From contig CAMPET010000004.1 in NCBI GenBank assembly GCA_946803715.1, positions 481,150 through 494,499 of the forward strand: a stretch of DNA of 13,350 bases, read 5' to 3'. The DNA comes from Beroe ovata. Taxonomy: Eukaryota; Ctenophora; Nuda; Beroida; Beroidae. The position numbers and the translations under genes were made by a program. The stretch's first letter is position 1. Each line of letters starts with the position of its first letter. Under the pieces are notes generated by a model. That model saw only the letters and a list, made by a program, of their open reading frames with translations. It was not told the origin of the DNA and did not search any database. Shown here one piece after another: positions 1 through 9,505 of the stretch.

Positions 1-260
1 GGGGGTGTGTGAGTATGTAGATGTGAGGGGGGTGTCGTGCTCATTAATCGTGATATATGATGATGACGTAAACAGCTGTCCGATTGTATGGTATTCCGCC
101 AAATTTCCTGTTTGAAATGAGTTCATTTGTCAATGTGAATCATCAGTCATGATACAAATTCAAATTTCGATCAGGTATGTAGATATTTGCGTAAGTCAAA
201 GTATGAAACAGCATCCCCTCCCCATTAACACGGTACACAGTTGACCACATTATTCCCCAG
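1..260. other. Probable intron at the left edge
   Basis: The first 260 bases look intronic. The acceptor ending at 260 (pyrimidine-rich TATTCCCCAG) opens an exon in phase 2, so coding exons must lie further left. All frames are interrupted by stops. A donor-like TCAG|GTATGT occurs near 174, but no open frame leads into it, so I do not call an exon there. Confidence 0.5.
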
Positions 261-1940
261 AGAACACAGCAAGGATCGGCTCGGGACAGGTGATCAGGAG
301 TCTAATTATAGCCGACTTGGTGGACTGTGGGGTCATGGAGAACGCAGGACTGAGGGTAAATACCATCACATTGTAATCATTTTAAAGTCTGTGATATGAA
401 AAACATCGCGGCATATGCGACAGACAGCCGTCACATCACTAGAAAAAGCTGCAGTGTTCCTACACGTGAGGTAACACACACACACGTGTATAACATCGCG
501 TATATACCTAATATCCGTGCTGCGCGCCCAGTGCGGTGACGTGATAACAAGGATAAACTCGGAGGACATATCCGTGTGGACTCATGAGGAGATTCTGGAG
601 GAGTTGGAGCTACACCTCACCCTGGTCCTGACCCTCATCCCAAACAGAAACCAGGAAACAAAGTATCTGCTCTTCATCGACTTGTCACCAGGTAAACTAT
701 AGATATAGTAGCTGTAACAAGTTCAGAAGGAATCCAATTGCAAAAAGTGCTCTACCAGATAAATCCGGGAGCAATAGCTGTATCTATCTATCATATTTAG
801 TCGTAACAATTCTCAAATCTAAAGGAGTAAAGGGTCTATAGTAACAAAGATCACAGATAAGGATAATGAAATAAGGCGATGAAAATCAAAGGATATGATG
901 GTAACAGAAAATTCATTCTTCGCGTATTGACAGCTCACTTGATTGCTTTCCATAATGAACTGCATCGGTTTTAATCAAAGAGGATTATTAATTTAACTTT
1001 TGACACGAGGCAGTAGGGCTACCATTTTAATGATATTTTACTATCGATCACAGGGATTCAATGCCTCCCTGCACCCACTGAATACTGATCATACCCTGCT
1101 AAGTGTCAACTGTCATGACTGATTGCTCATATTACAGCTTTACCCATGTAAATTGAAGAAGTACGACATATAAACTAGTTGCGGGTAATAGTTAGGCACC
1201 CCATGAGATACATTATATCAAATATTGTAATATTCTCAGGTGACTTGACGAACCTGTGGGCTCTGAACAATCTCGTCTCGCTCAATATATGCAGCACTAA
1301 GATAAAGAACGGTTTCGTTGATCTACGATTCATATCCTGCCGGAATGTTCTCCAAGACCTTGCCGTCACGAAGAGCGATCTGACCAGCTTAACCAGTATC
1401 CGGGGTCTGGGCAAGTTTACCAACCTCAGGTCGCTCAACCTCAACCACAACAAGTTGAGCGCGGTCGACCCCAATATAATCACCAAACTAGCCCGACTGG
1501 AGGATTTACGTCTCGGTGACAACTGTATCGACAAGTTCCCAGTGGTTGTAACCGAGTTACCCAAACTCCGACACCTCTCCCTGGTTCACAACCTCATCAC
1601 CACCATTCCCGATCAGGTGGTACACATGACCCAGATTGAAAACCTACATCTCGATGATAACTACATATCAGAGGTACCGGAGTTCGTGATCCAGCAGCTT
1701 CCCTCCCTGGTTAGTTTCACTTTCTCCAACAATCACGTGGAGTGGGATGAGAAACAGATTCGGGAGTGTTTCCACATCCATCTCATAGACTTCACGGGAA
1801 ATGGGCACCGTGCCAAGATCGGACTGGACAGTTTTGGGGTGGTCGGTCGGGAAACTCTGCGGAGGAATAAACATGGAAAACTGAAGGAGCAATCACTTCT
1901 CAGGAGAGCTCTGATCTCACACACAAACTCCGTTAATTGA
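261..1940 (+). CDS. PDZ domain plus leucine-rich-repeat protein, 5' end missing
   Basis: Three exons join in phase: 261-355, 532-691 and 1240-1940, ending at TGA 1938-1940. Introns are 356-531 and 692-1239, both GT-AG. About 317 residues are visible. Residues 1-85 carry a PDZ fold from its second strand on: VIRSLIIADLVDCG, then the junction AGLR|CGDVITRIN that matches the usual 'aGLrvGDviLeiNG' block, then THEEILEELE as the final helix and LTLVLTLIP as the last strand. The carboxylate-binding loop and first strand would be in a missing upstream exon. From about residue 86, LRRs of roughly 23 residues follow, five of them clear (for example LRSLNLNHNKLSAV and LRHLSLVHNLITTIP), with two degenerate repeats before them. 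A basic tail of about 35 residues ends the protein. PDZ domains bind C-terminal peptides and LRRs are protein-binding solenoids, so a cytoplasmic scaffold is inferred. In the LAP family (Scribble, Erbin) the order is LRR then PDZ; here it is reversed. I do not recognise a named orthologue. Confidence 0.82.
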
Positions 1941-2170
1941 GAGAAGGAGAAATCACACGTGTATATAGTTCCCGTTCAAACTTCAAAGGGTGTTTTATGT
2001 GCAAACCTCGGATATTATAGTGCTTTGATTTTCTTAATTTTCTGTAATATTTCTACAATTCAATTTAATGTGAAATCTTATAAGGCTTTTTCTATGAATA
2101 GAGTATGAAGGAGCGAAATATATGATATTTTCGGAAAAATTTCGTTTCCAGTACACACAAATCGAACTAA

Positions 2171-2258
2171 AATAAAATCTGAGAAATTTATCAAACCGCA
2201 GCTTATTTTCACAGACATTTGGTACAGAAAAACCTGTCAATTTTCGGGAGAAAATAAA
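2171..2258 (+). terminator. Candidate polyadenylation signals of the PDZ-LRR gene
   Basis: Two AATAAA hexamers, at 2171-2176 and 2253-2258, lie 230 and 312 bases after the stop codon in AT-rich DNA with no competing frame. Either could end the transcript. The sequence cannot show which is used. Confidence 0.4.
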
Positions 2259-2399
2259 GCGACACAAACAAAACACACTCCACAATGGCTGGTAAAATGG
2301 CGTTGTAGTCGATCATATATGATGATGGGCTCTTACAACAACGTCTCAAATTGTCGGTGTACATTGCTCAGTTGAAATATCGACCATCATATGCTATAG

Positions 2400-2790
2400 G
2401 CTGTGTCTGGCAGTGACACAGGGCTGTCTATTGTGCAGCCTTGTAACTGTAATCCATCCGAGCTTTGCAACGCTATCGCTCACATGGTAAGTGCGTCCTA
2501 ATTCCAATAAATATATACCTGATCCTTACTACGTTCCACTACAGCTGTATCTAGGTACGCCCGATTGCGATGTAAATACGTCCAAATGTTCGGCTAGTAC
2601 GAGCGGCGTGAAGCAATGATAATTGATAGTCATGACACAATTTTGTTCTGAGAAGAAGAAGAAGAGCCAGATGATTATAGATCCATCATATACTACAGGA
2701 ATTGTTGATGAATTGAACAGGGTGGAGAGACTATTAGATGAGTTTCAAGAAGAAATGGCTCATATCGATACTAGTGGAGAGGAAAAATGA
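2400..2790 (+). CDS. Candidate C-terminal exons of an unrecognised gene
   Basis: The better-supported part is 2653-2790, an open frame ending at TGA 2788-2790. It opens with KKKKSQ and continues into an acidic, helix-prone segment (IVDELNRVERLLDEFQEEM) and the end TSGEEK. It follows a pyrimidine-rich acceptor (TTTTGTTCTGAG, ending at 2652). A possible upstream exon is 2400-2486, 29 codons open in phase 0 between an acceptor (CTATAG) and a strong donor (ATG|GTAAGT). Joining it across a 166-base intron preserves the frame. No start codon is identified, and no family is recognised. The heptad-like spacing in the acidic part suggests a short coiled coil. The same terminal exon recurs damaged 440 bases downstream. 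Without transcripts this stays a candidate; the upstream exon is weaker than the terminal one. Confidence 0.38.
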
Positions 2791-3085
2791 GAGGAAAAGA
2801 TATTTCAAATGGGATAAAGAGAGGGGTCTAATTGTAAGGAGGAGGGATGGGGGGAATAATGGTGGAACTAGCAGATAGGGAGGAGTCAGAGAATAGGTAG
2901 TGAATACGGCAGATCATGTGCCTCTTAAGTGATAATAAGCGATGAAAACTAACGGCAAGGTCAAAAAGTGCTGCATGGATTCGAGGTTAACATAATAGAA
3001 TATGTATTCTCTGAATTGAATGTCTGTATGTGTGTGTGTGTGTATGTGTGTGTATGTGTGTATGTGTGTGTGTGTGTGTGTGTGT
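2647..3085. repeat. Direct repeat unit A with terminal exon
   Basis: This unit is nearly identical, by eye over 90 percent across about 370 bases, to 3087-3505. It holds the terminal exon at 2653-2790, about 240 bases of purine-rich non-coding DNA, and a closing (GT)n tract with ATGTGT interruptions from about 3027. Its right end is flush with an N at 3086. Confidence 0.85.
3027..3085. repeat. (GT)n microsatellite
   Basis: About 59 bases of TG dinucleotides with a few TATG interruptions, ending at the ambiguous base 3086. Tracts of this kind often break assemblies. Confidence 0.9.
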
Positions 3086-3092
3086 NTCTGAG

Positions 3093-3230
3093 AAGAAGAA
3101 GAAGAGCCAGATGATTATAGATTCATCAACTACAATAGGAATTGTTGATGAATTGAACAGGGTGGAGAGGGTATGAGATGAGTTTCAAGAAGAAATAGCT
3201 CATGTGGATACTAGTGGAGAGGAAAAATGA
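3093..3230 (+). pseudogene. Broken second copy of the terminal exon
   Basis: This matches exon 2653-2790 base for base in length and keeps KKKKSQMIID and the final TSGEEK. Where the intact copy has CTA TTA (LL) at 2731-2736, this one has GTA TGA, a stop at 3174-3176 in the middle of the helix-prone segment. Other changes are conservative, such as EEM to EEI. It is either a pseudo-exon or a defective allele; the flanking N bases leave both possible. Confidence 0.6.
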
Positions 3231-3457
3231 GAGGAATAGAGATTTCAAATGGGATAAAGAGGGGTATAATTGTAGGGAGGAGGGATAGGGGGAATAATGG
3301 TGGAACTAGCACATAGGGAGGAGTCAGATAATAGGTAGTGAATACGGCAGATCATGTGTCTCTCAAGTGATAATAAGCGATGAAAACTAACGGCAAGGTC
3401 AAAAAGTGCTGCATGGATTCGAGGTAAACATAATAAAATATGTATTCTCAGGATTGC

Positions 3458-3505
3458 ATGTGTGTATATATATATGTGTATGTGTGTGTGTGTGTGTGTG
3501 TGTGT
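3458..3505. repeat. (GT)n microsatellite ending unit B
   Basis: TG repeats with a short TATATATA interruption, ending at N 3506. It corresponds to the tract at the end of unit A but differs in internal pattern and length. Confidence 0.88.
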
Positions 3506-5706
3506 NGATCGCTTTATGAAAAGTTACAGCGGTATGTTTCGCTCTCAAAATATAGACACTGTCTCTTATAGACGAGCTATATATGTTTGGTTGGGAAGAG
3601 ATGAAGCCATAAATAGTAAGACTCTTCTGATTGGATGCAGCATCAAATTAATCGGCTTATGGCACAATTCATCAAGCTATATTAATCATAATATATGAAC
3701 AGAAAGTACGATAGGAAAAAACGTGAAACTGGGAAATAAATCAGCTTTAAAATGGGCATCAAGTTAAGTATTCCTGGTTCCACAGACAGATAAGTACGCT
3801 CATTGCTGTTAGAGGCACCGCGAAAAAGGAAAATTAGAGAATGAGATATATGCAACATACATAGCTGGAAATCTTTTTTTCTCTCACCTACCTTGTGAAA
3901 TAATCTACGATAGATGAAGTACACAGAGTACAGACGTATTCTCGGCATGAAAACTGCAATTCAGAATGAATCTTTGGCACCCATGATGGTTCATTATGAA
4001 ACAGTGGAATCATATCATAGGGGTATGCAGACACATGAGTAGTATATGCCCCATTTCACTCTTTGATCTCATGTTTCGCTTTGTTCAGGCCCTTTTGGAT
4101 CGTTCCTTGATCTGAGAGTAGACTAATCGACTTTGTTATGGGGTAATGCATATCGATCAATGGTCGAGAGTCAATTAACCCAAATAAGTGGTTTCAGATG
4201 ATCATTGAGTCTAGAGTCATGATAACTACGAGATGTTGTTGAATCATTCGAGGATTATCTAAACAAAGGAATGTCAATTTTAAGAGAGAGATTGGAGAAC
4301 CACGTATTACTCAGGAGTTCATTCCCGATTGATATGATTCAACTGGGGTGTCATAATGTCAATGCCTCTCTCGCCACATGTCAATTATTATAAGGGGATG
4401 GACCATTTGTCAAGAGACGATATAGTGAGTGAGTGGAATAACACGATTGAAATGTTCAAAGTACAAATTGGTTTACGGATTTAAAATCGACCGGTCACCA
4501 GCTTTTTAAACAACCTGGCATAAAACCTGGTCAACAACAATTTGGTCCCTCATGAAATGTTACAGGGATGATATTAAGCTGTCATTTATTAACGACGATT
4601 ATTATGAGATTATGGAAGGTATTTTGAGTACCTAGCTGGTAGGTTGAGAAGCTGGTGATCGGTGATCGAAACAATTTGAACTATCTCAATCGAAGTGCTT
4701 CACATATCAGGTACTTTCAAGAAATCAATCACGTATTCTCATGAACTCCAACTTGATTTGTCAGATAAGTGGTATATGATAAGCTGGAACGTCACCGTAA
4801 CATAAACAGTAACTCAGTATTTGCGACTTAAATGATGTCACATCTAAAACAAAAATGCAACAAGGATATACATATTCTGTGTCGAAACAACAATGTGAAA
4901 ATGGAAATGCTACAACTCGGCTAGCGAAAATTCAAACGTGATATGACCGATTATCGAAATCATAACCCGATAGCTGTTCTGATATTATAGAGTCTGCGAT
5001 GGGAAACCCATACATGTCACCCAGACTCCAAACATCTATCGATAATTCGTCTTAAATTCGCCTCTTTGCGTCATGACAAGCTAAAAAACTTCTATCCAAC
5101 ATTCATGACAATAGGATATGATAATAGGGGAGATTATATGATGCCGTCAAATAAAAGACTACACTATCGGAATCACTACATCATATTCACGGTGCCTATT
5201 GTAAAAACATAACGACTCTATTTCCTCTATCTGATAATCACTAAATAACCGCAGCAAGTGCCTACAGCACTACCGATTGATTTCGCTACGCGCATGTCTC
5301 GCTCTTTCTTATTGCGCGACGAAAGGAAAATGATATGATCTCGGTTTGATAAATACGGTCGGAAACATTCACCACTTTATTAAGCCGTAGTAAGGTTGTA
5401 TGCTCAGAACGGTATGTTGAGGCGAAAGGCAATAACTCAACCTTCAACAAGCGCTCACTTTCGGTATGAGTGTCATTTAATTTTCAGTTTGACGAAGACT
5501 AAATGGTTTGTTCAAGGAACGAAGCAAAGCATAATAATTCTCATAGGCATGCACCTATTTGCAATCGTATCTGTCATTGCATTGACTAACAGTGATTTGT
5601 GAGTTTCACAGAATTGACAGGTAGGCATTAAGTCGAGTTGTCAATGAACTTGTCACATCAAAGAGGAAAAATTGATCTCGTCTTGCAGCATAAACACGAC
5701 ACTACT

Positions 5707-5846
5707 ATACCATGTATATGATGACCGGTTTTGTAATAAACAATACGGGAGTATTAATTGAGGGTCTGTACTCTGTATGTGGGAAACCCGCTCCAGAGTC
5801 CAGGCAGCAGGCTTCTTGTGGCTGAAGCTTGAAAAAAGTAACTGTG
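5707..5846. repeat. 140-base dispersed repeat, copy 1
   Basis: Identical in length to 6955-7094 and differing at two positions only (GGAGTATT versus GGAATATT, and CAGAGTCC versus CAGACTCC). It begins ATACCATGTATATGATG and ends AAAAAAGTAACTGTG. The left flank differs completely between copies, so 5707 is a true element boundary. The right end abuts N 5847, so the full length is unknown. A short forward frame starting at its ATG stays open in both copies (about 37 codons, to TGA), but nothing in it is recognised. Confidence 0.9.
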
Positions 5847-5978
5847 NAAATTTTGTCGACACCACCCCAATTTTCTTTGTTTTGGCCGATATTAGAAACA
5901 AGTTAGTTGCTCAAGAAGACTCGAGAAGACTTGACCGTCTTTTTCTCTTACAATTTTTAGTTGTTGCATCGCACATGG

Positions 5979-6149
5979 TTAGTTTTTACACCCACAATGG
6001 GTGCAAAGCCAATCTCCTTCATTTTTGATAGGTAAAGGCCCCTCCTCCTTAGCCAGCCCACAATCAGTACAGTACAGAATGCACAACTCACAAGTGAGCC
6101 ATCTCCGTACCGCAGGAGCACCTCCAGGCATTAGAAGTTGTTTTCGGCA
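5979..6149 (-). other. Small cysteine-rich minus-strand frame, possible exon
   Basis: A minus-strand frame of 56 codons lies in a locally GC-richer patch, with an ATG at 6129-6131 and a stop at 5979-5981. It contains CELC, then YCTDC, and ends EGDWLCTHCGCKN. The last part fits the first half of a RanBP2-type zinc finger (W-x-C-x2-C-x3-N), but the second cysteine pair is missing because a stop follows. A GTGTAA donor-like site inside the final codons could link it to another exon; I could not find a partner exon encoding the missing half. It may equally be chance. Confidence 0.18.
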
Positions 6150-6780
6150 TTATGGTGTGGTCTATGGCTGTTCGTCCAAAATTCAAAAATCAAATCTATT
6201 ACAAGATGTGTTATACTCAGTGTAACTTTCGATAAAAGATAATTGAACGATAAGTGGTATAAATGTGTGTGGTAGGCACATCAAAATACCATAGGAGTGG
6301 GAAAGAATATCTCGGCAATATGACATCGATAAAGAGAGCTGAAAAGACCGATCATTTTTATTGAACAACGGTTGATGTGCCACTAAAATAAAAGAAAATT
6401 AAATTATTATATCGTATCGGATATGCATGGAATATGCAAATCGAGAAAAACATAAAACACGCTTCGAAATAACTCAAACACAGCATTGAAACTATCAACG
6501 CTGAAACGACAGGGTCCTGCTCTGTTGTCTAAGAAAATATCGTAATCTGATATCTGCAGGCAGAACTTTATGGCTCAATACCGTTCATCATTTTGTATCC
6601 GGTTTGATTTCAATCTTTGCGGCCAATTAACTTGCTAGGTATTCACTATCACTGTAGGACCAGTATAAAATTGAGTTAATAATATTAATAAGATCATACC
6701 TACAGTATCTTTTTTTCGAGTCCATAATATTCTGTGGATTTCACGATTTCAACAAATGAATTTCGCGGTTTTTGCTACAC

Positions 6781-6941
6781 TTACTCACAATTTGAGAAAC
6801 TGTAATTTCCATACAGCTTGAGATACCACCCTTTTCCCACAAATTTTCTATGAGTAACTGTAACGTGAGTAACTGTATTTGAAAATTTCTATACCCACCC
6901 ACCACGTGAGTAACTATGCATGGTGTCTGTACACTTACTCA
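6781..6941. promoter_or_regulatory. Cluster of TGAGTAA / TTACTCA motifs
   Basis: Five copies of one heptamer in 161 bases: TTACTCA at 6781-6787 and 6935-6941, and TGAGTAA at 6851-6857, 6866-6872 and 6907-6913. The two TTACTCA copies sit in a shared CACTTACTCAC. The first two forward copies are a 15-base tandem (TGAGTAACTGTA, repeated). The heptamer resembles bZIP/AP-1 variant sites. The cluster stops 13 bases before the 140-base repeat. It could be a regulatory array or the remains of a mobile element; no adjacent gene is visible to regulate. Confidence 0.3.
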
Positions 6942-6954
6942 CTGGTGCCCCCCG

Positions 6955-7094
6955 ATACCATGTATATGATGACCGGTTTTGTAATAAACAATACGGGAAT
7001 ATTAATTGAGGGTCTGTACTCTGTATGTGGGAAACCCGCTCCAGACTCCAGGCAGCAGGCTTCTTGTGGCTGAAGCTTGAAAAAAGTAACTGTG
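6955..7094. repeat. 140-base dispersed repeat, copy 2
   Basis: Second copy of the 5707-5846 repeat, in the same orientation, 138 of 140 bases identical. Here the right flank is readable (TATGCTTCAGCAG follows). Its terminal AGTAACTGT also occurs in the motif cluster just upstream, which hints that cluster and repeat may belong to one element. Confidence 0.9.
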
Positions 7095-8020
7095 TATGCT
7101 TCAGCAGTCAAATACTAAACTGTGTAATCTATGAATTGTCAATCTTCACAAAGGAGTGATGAAGAGCTGAATACTATCTATGTGACCGAGAGACTATTCA
7201 TGTTTTGTTACTGATAGCTTGATACCATATTGATTGCATTCTGCTAGACGGAAGCTATACTGAATCACAATAAGTTCCAATGTCTCGCGTACTGAAATGA
7301 GTCTAAGCATCGGATTTCAGAGAAGGTTCGTACGTAGCTTATATCCTTACAATTATCATACCTGCAGCTCACCAATTATTTGTCAAGTCCATCCCTCTGT
7401 TGCTACACCTCCTCATTCTGAAAAAAGGTTAGATAATCCTTAGAATGAGTTTGACCATTATAATAATGCGAAAGCGCAAACTTGGCCTTCTCAGATGATG
7501 ATTCATGCGTCGTCCATATTGCTATAACACAGAGCATATCCCCTAGAACGTGTCTCAAGTTAAGGTGGTGATATATTGCATTGTGAAATTCACCGGAAAT
7601 TAACAGACCTTATGCACTAATATTGGTGATGAAATGAGCAGTATATCCAGAGCTCTTACATTTATTAGCTGGTGATCGTGTTAAGACACACCCATTTCAT
7701 ATGTTGATTGTTGAGGTATCATGGCTCTTGCTATTCATCAACTGATAAAGTAGGCATTATATGAATCTGTGTTTAAAAGCAAGCTGCAGTAGTCGAAAAA
7801 CATACAGGTGGTTTTACTTGTCATTGGATTGTTTTACTTTGGTATCAAGATAAATATTCGATTTCATTTGTTGCATGAGTCATAGCCTACTGGGTGGATG
7901 AGGTTTGAAAAACCAGTGGCAAAATAAATACCGAAAAGTTTCAATGCATTACTACCTATGTAGTTATTTTCGTTCAATGTCTATTGATAAAATGACCTGT
8001 TTCAACTTGGTGCATAATGC

Positions 8021-8064
8021 ATATATATAGACATCTGCAATATCTCTCACAAGAAAAGCAATTC
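8021..8064 (+). promoter_or_regulatory. Possible TATA box and short leader exon
   Basis: ATATATATA at 8021-8029 is followed about 35 bases later by a strong splice donor, TTC|GTAAGTAT at 8065. This would make a short non-coding leader exon of roughly 10-15 bases, spliced to the acceptor at 8422 (TTGTTTCAG), two bases before the ATG of the next gene. An ATG at 8017 reads open to the donor but joins out of frame, so the leader is taken as untranslated. This is inference from site spacing only. Confidence 0.25.
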
Positions 8065-8424
8065 GTAAGTATCATATTCATTACCAATAGGACTATAAAC
8101 GTGTCTTGTGATGATATGACTATGTTACAATGCTGTTGAAACATCGTTCCTTCACAATACTGTGTAAGTGTGTAGCTTGATACGAAACTAAGCTATGGCA
8201 GACACACATAGGGTAATTAATAGTGTTGTTTGCTACAGAAGTGTATGACTGTATGATCGTGATGGTTAGAAGTTCTGAGAACTTCCTGCAGTTCATAGCA
8301 TAAGTATGTACTAGAGGAAAACTGTCTCTTAATCTGCTTCTAGTTTTTTGCTCGCAATTTTTTATTCTTCCTAGACACTTAATTTGAACCTTCTTTGAGT
8401 CCTGTGATTTCTATTGTTTCAGCT

Positions 8425-9505
8425 ATGGTGCAAGTTAACAGATTCTTTGGCTATGAAAAGCCAATGGTATCTGAAATCAATGAACTTCAGCTAGATATTG
8501 AAAATATGACACTTGGGACTTTTTTCCCTGCAAGTGATTGTCTGATGACAGATCATGATTTACCATCAAGAGGTAGGTAGCTACAGTAAAATTGAACAAA
8601 TTGCAAAATAAATTCCATTCAATTCAATAACTTAATTCATGTTCAAGTTTCGAGTCTAGCAATTTCGGCACCTATTCTTATTAGATAATTTAACGTGGGT
8701 TGCAATTTCAGCTCTTGTTGAGACAAGTGAGAGGAATCTATCAAATGCTAGGAATGATGAAGTGACTTCTGCAATGCATCAAACTCTCCTGTCTCACCGA
8801 GGACTTGAAGTGCTACACAAAGAATGGGGCAGATCACATAGGGCAGGAGGTGATGATTGCCATATGGAATCTAGCTCTGAGGCTATACTTGCTAGGACTG
8901 TGAAACAGATTCAACAAGAGACAGTAAGGTGCAATAAGACACGATTTTTAGAATTCCATAGATCAGTACAAGAAGCAGCCAAGGCAAGTAGCAAATTAAA
9001 AAAGTTTGGGGAGCTATTAAAGATGAAACGGCAGAAACAAGTAGAAAAGAGGATCAAGGCCAGGGCAAGGAGATCAGAATTAGGTCTAGCAAGGGTTAAG
9101 ATACCACAGATGGCTCATGATAAACCCGTGACTCAGAATAAAGTTATTCCTCTTAACAGATCATATTCAGAGAAGTCTAGTAAGATATTTCAGAATCATC
9201 AGATGACTACTCAGTTATCTGAAGGGTCAGGGAGAGACAAAATTAAATTAACATACCATATGGACAATATCAACAGGTCTGAGGAAGATAATCCTCCACC
9301 TATAATTCCTGCTACAAACCTGTCATATTCTCGATTCTTGTATAGGAATTTAGAAGAATTGGGATGCTCAAATTTAAAACAAAGGATCCACTATCACCCT
9401 GTTCAGATGTACCAAGAGCCACTTCATAAGTTCCAAGAGACAAATTCTTATGCTTTCAAGAATAGAAATGATTTCAGAAAGATGTTGATGAAACCATTGA
9501 AGTGA
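8425..9505 (+). CDS. Unknown basic coiled-coil protein, 313 residues
   Basis: Two coding exons, 8425-8572 and 8712-9505, are joined by a 139-base GT-AG intron in phase 1; TGA is at 9503-9505. The ATG at 8425 is the first in the exon and lies two bases after a strong acceptor, so a 5' UTR intron is likely, though a further coding exon upstream cannot be excluded. Residues 1-50 are mixed and acidic (VSEINELQLDIENM). About 105-172 is helix-rich and highly charged, with a run of basic residues (LKMKRQKQVEKRIKARARR) that suggests coiled coil plus nuclear or nucleic-acid contact. The rest is polar and low in complexity, apart from NPPPIIPATNLSYSRFLYRN and the end RKMLMKPLK. There is no signal peptide or membrane segment. 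I recognise no family. Frame length, splice signals, an AATAAA downstream and absence of stops make it a solid gene without a function. Confidence 0.8.

Larger units (their letters stand above)
3087..3505. repeat. Direct repeat unit B
   Basis: This is the second copy of unit A, starting directly after N 3086 at the base matching 2647, and ending in its own (GT)n tract against N 3506. Substitutions and small indels are scattered through it. That could be an older tandem copy or the other haplotype placed in series by the assembler. Confidence 0.85.
3507..8020. other. Long spacer without a recognisable gene
   Basis: About 4.5 kb of AT-rich DNA with only short frames broken by stops, none showing a known domain or a convincing splice-linked chain. 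The items I can point to are the 140-base repeat pair, the TGAGTAA cluster and the small cysteine-rich minus-strand frame, each listed separately. A frame at 5414-5602 encodes a hydrophobic stretch and stands next to an acceptor-like TTTTCAG at 5487, but it is not enough for a gene call. No tRNA, rRNA or CRISPR pattern is visible. Confidence 0.55.

Noticed and set aside
1175-1564. 129-codon frame on the minus strand
   Set aside because: It is the shadow of the LRR exon; the plus-strand frame carries the repeat pattern and is longer.
2300-2400. Imperfect inverted ATCATATATGATGATGG / CCATCATATG
   Set aside because: The arms align poorly and are low-complexity AT motifs.
3462-3698. 78-codon plus frame
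   Set aside because: It begins inside a (GT)n tract and crosses an N; the remaining part shows no domain or splice support.
3682-3948. 88-codon minus frame rich in F, Y, I and L
   Set aside because: The composition simply reflects AT-rich DNA; there is no motif and no supporting splice sites or neighbours.
4490-4670. Inverted TCACCAGCTT / AAGCTGGTGA pair and a further AGCTGGTGATCG near 7671
   Set aside because: Matches of 10-12 bases are expected several times by chance in 13 kb, and no longer arms or target duplications extend them.
5988-6005. CACCCA-CAA-TGGGTG hairpin
   Set aside because: A six-base stem alone is commonplace and lies inside the candidate cysteine-rich frame.
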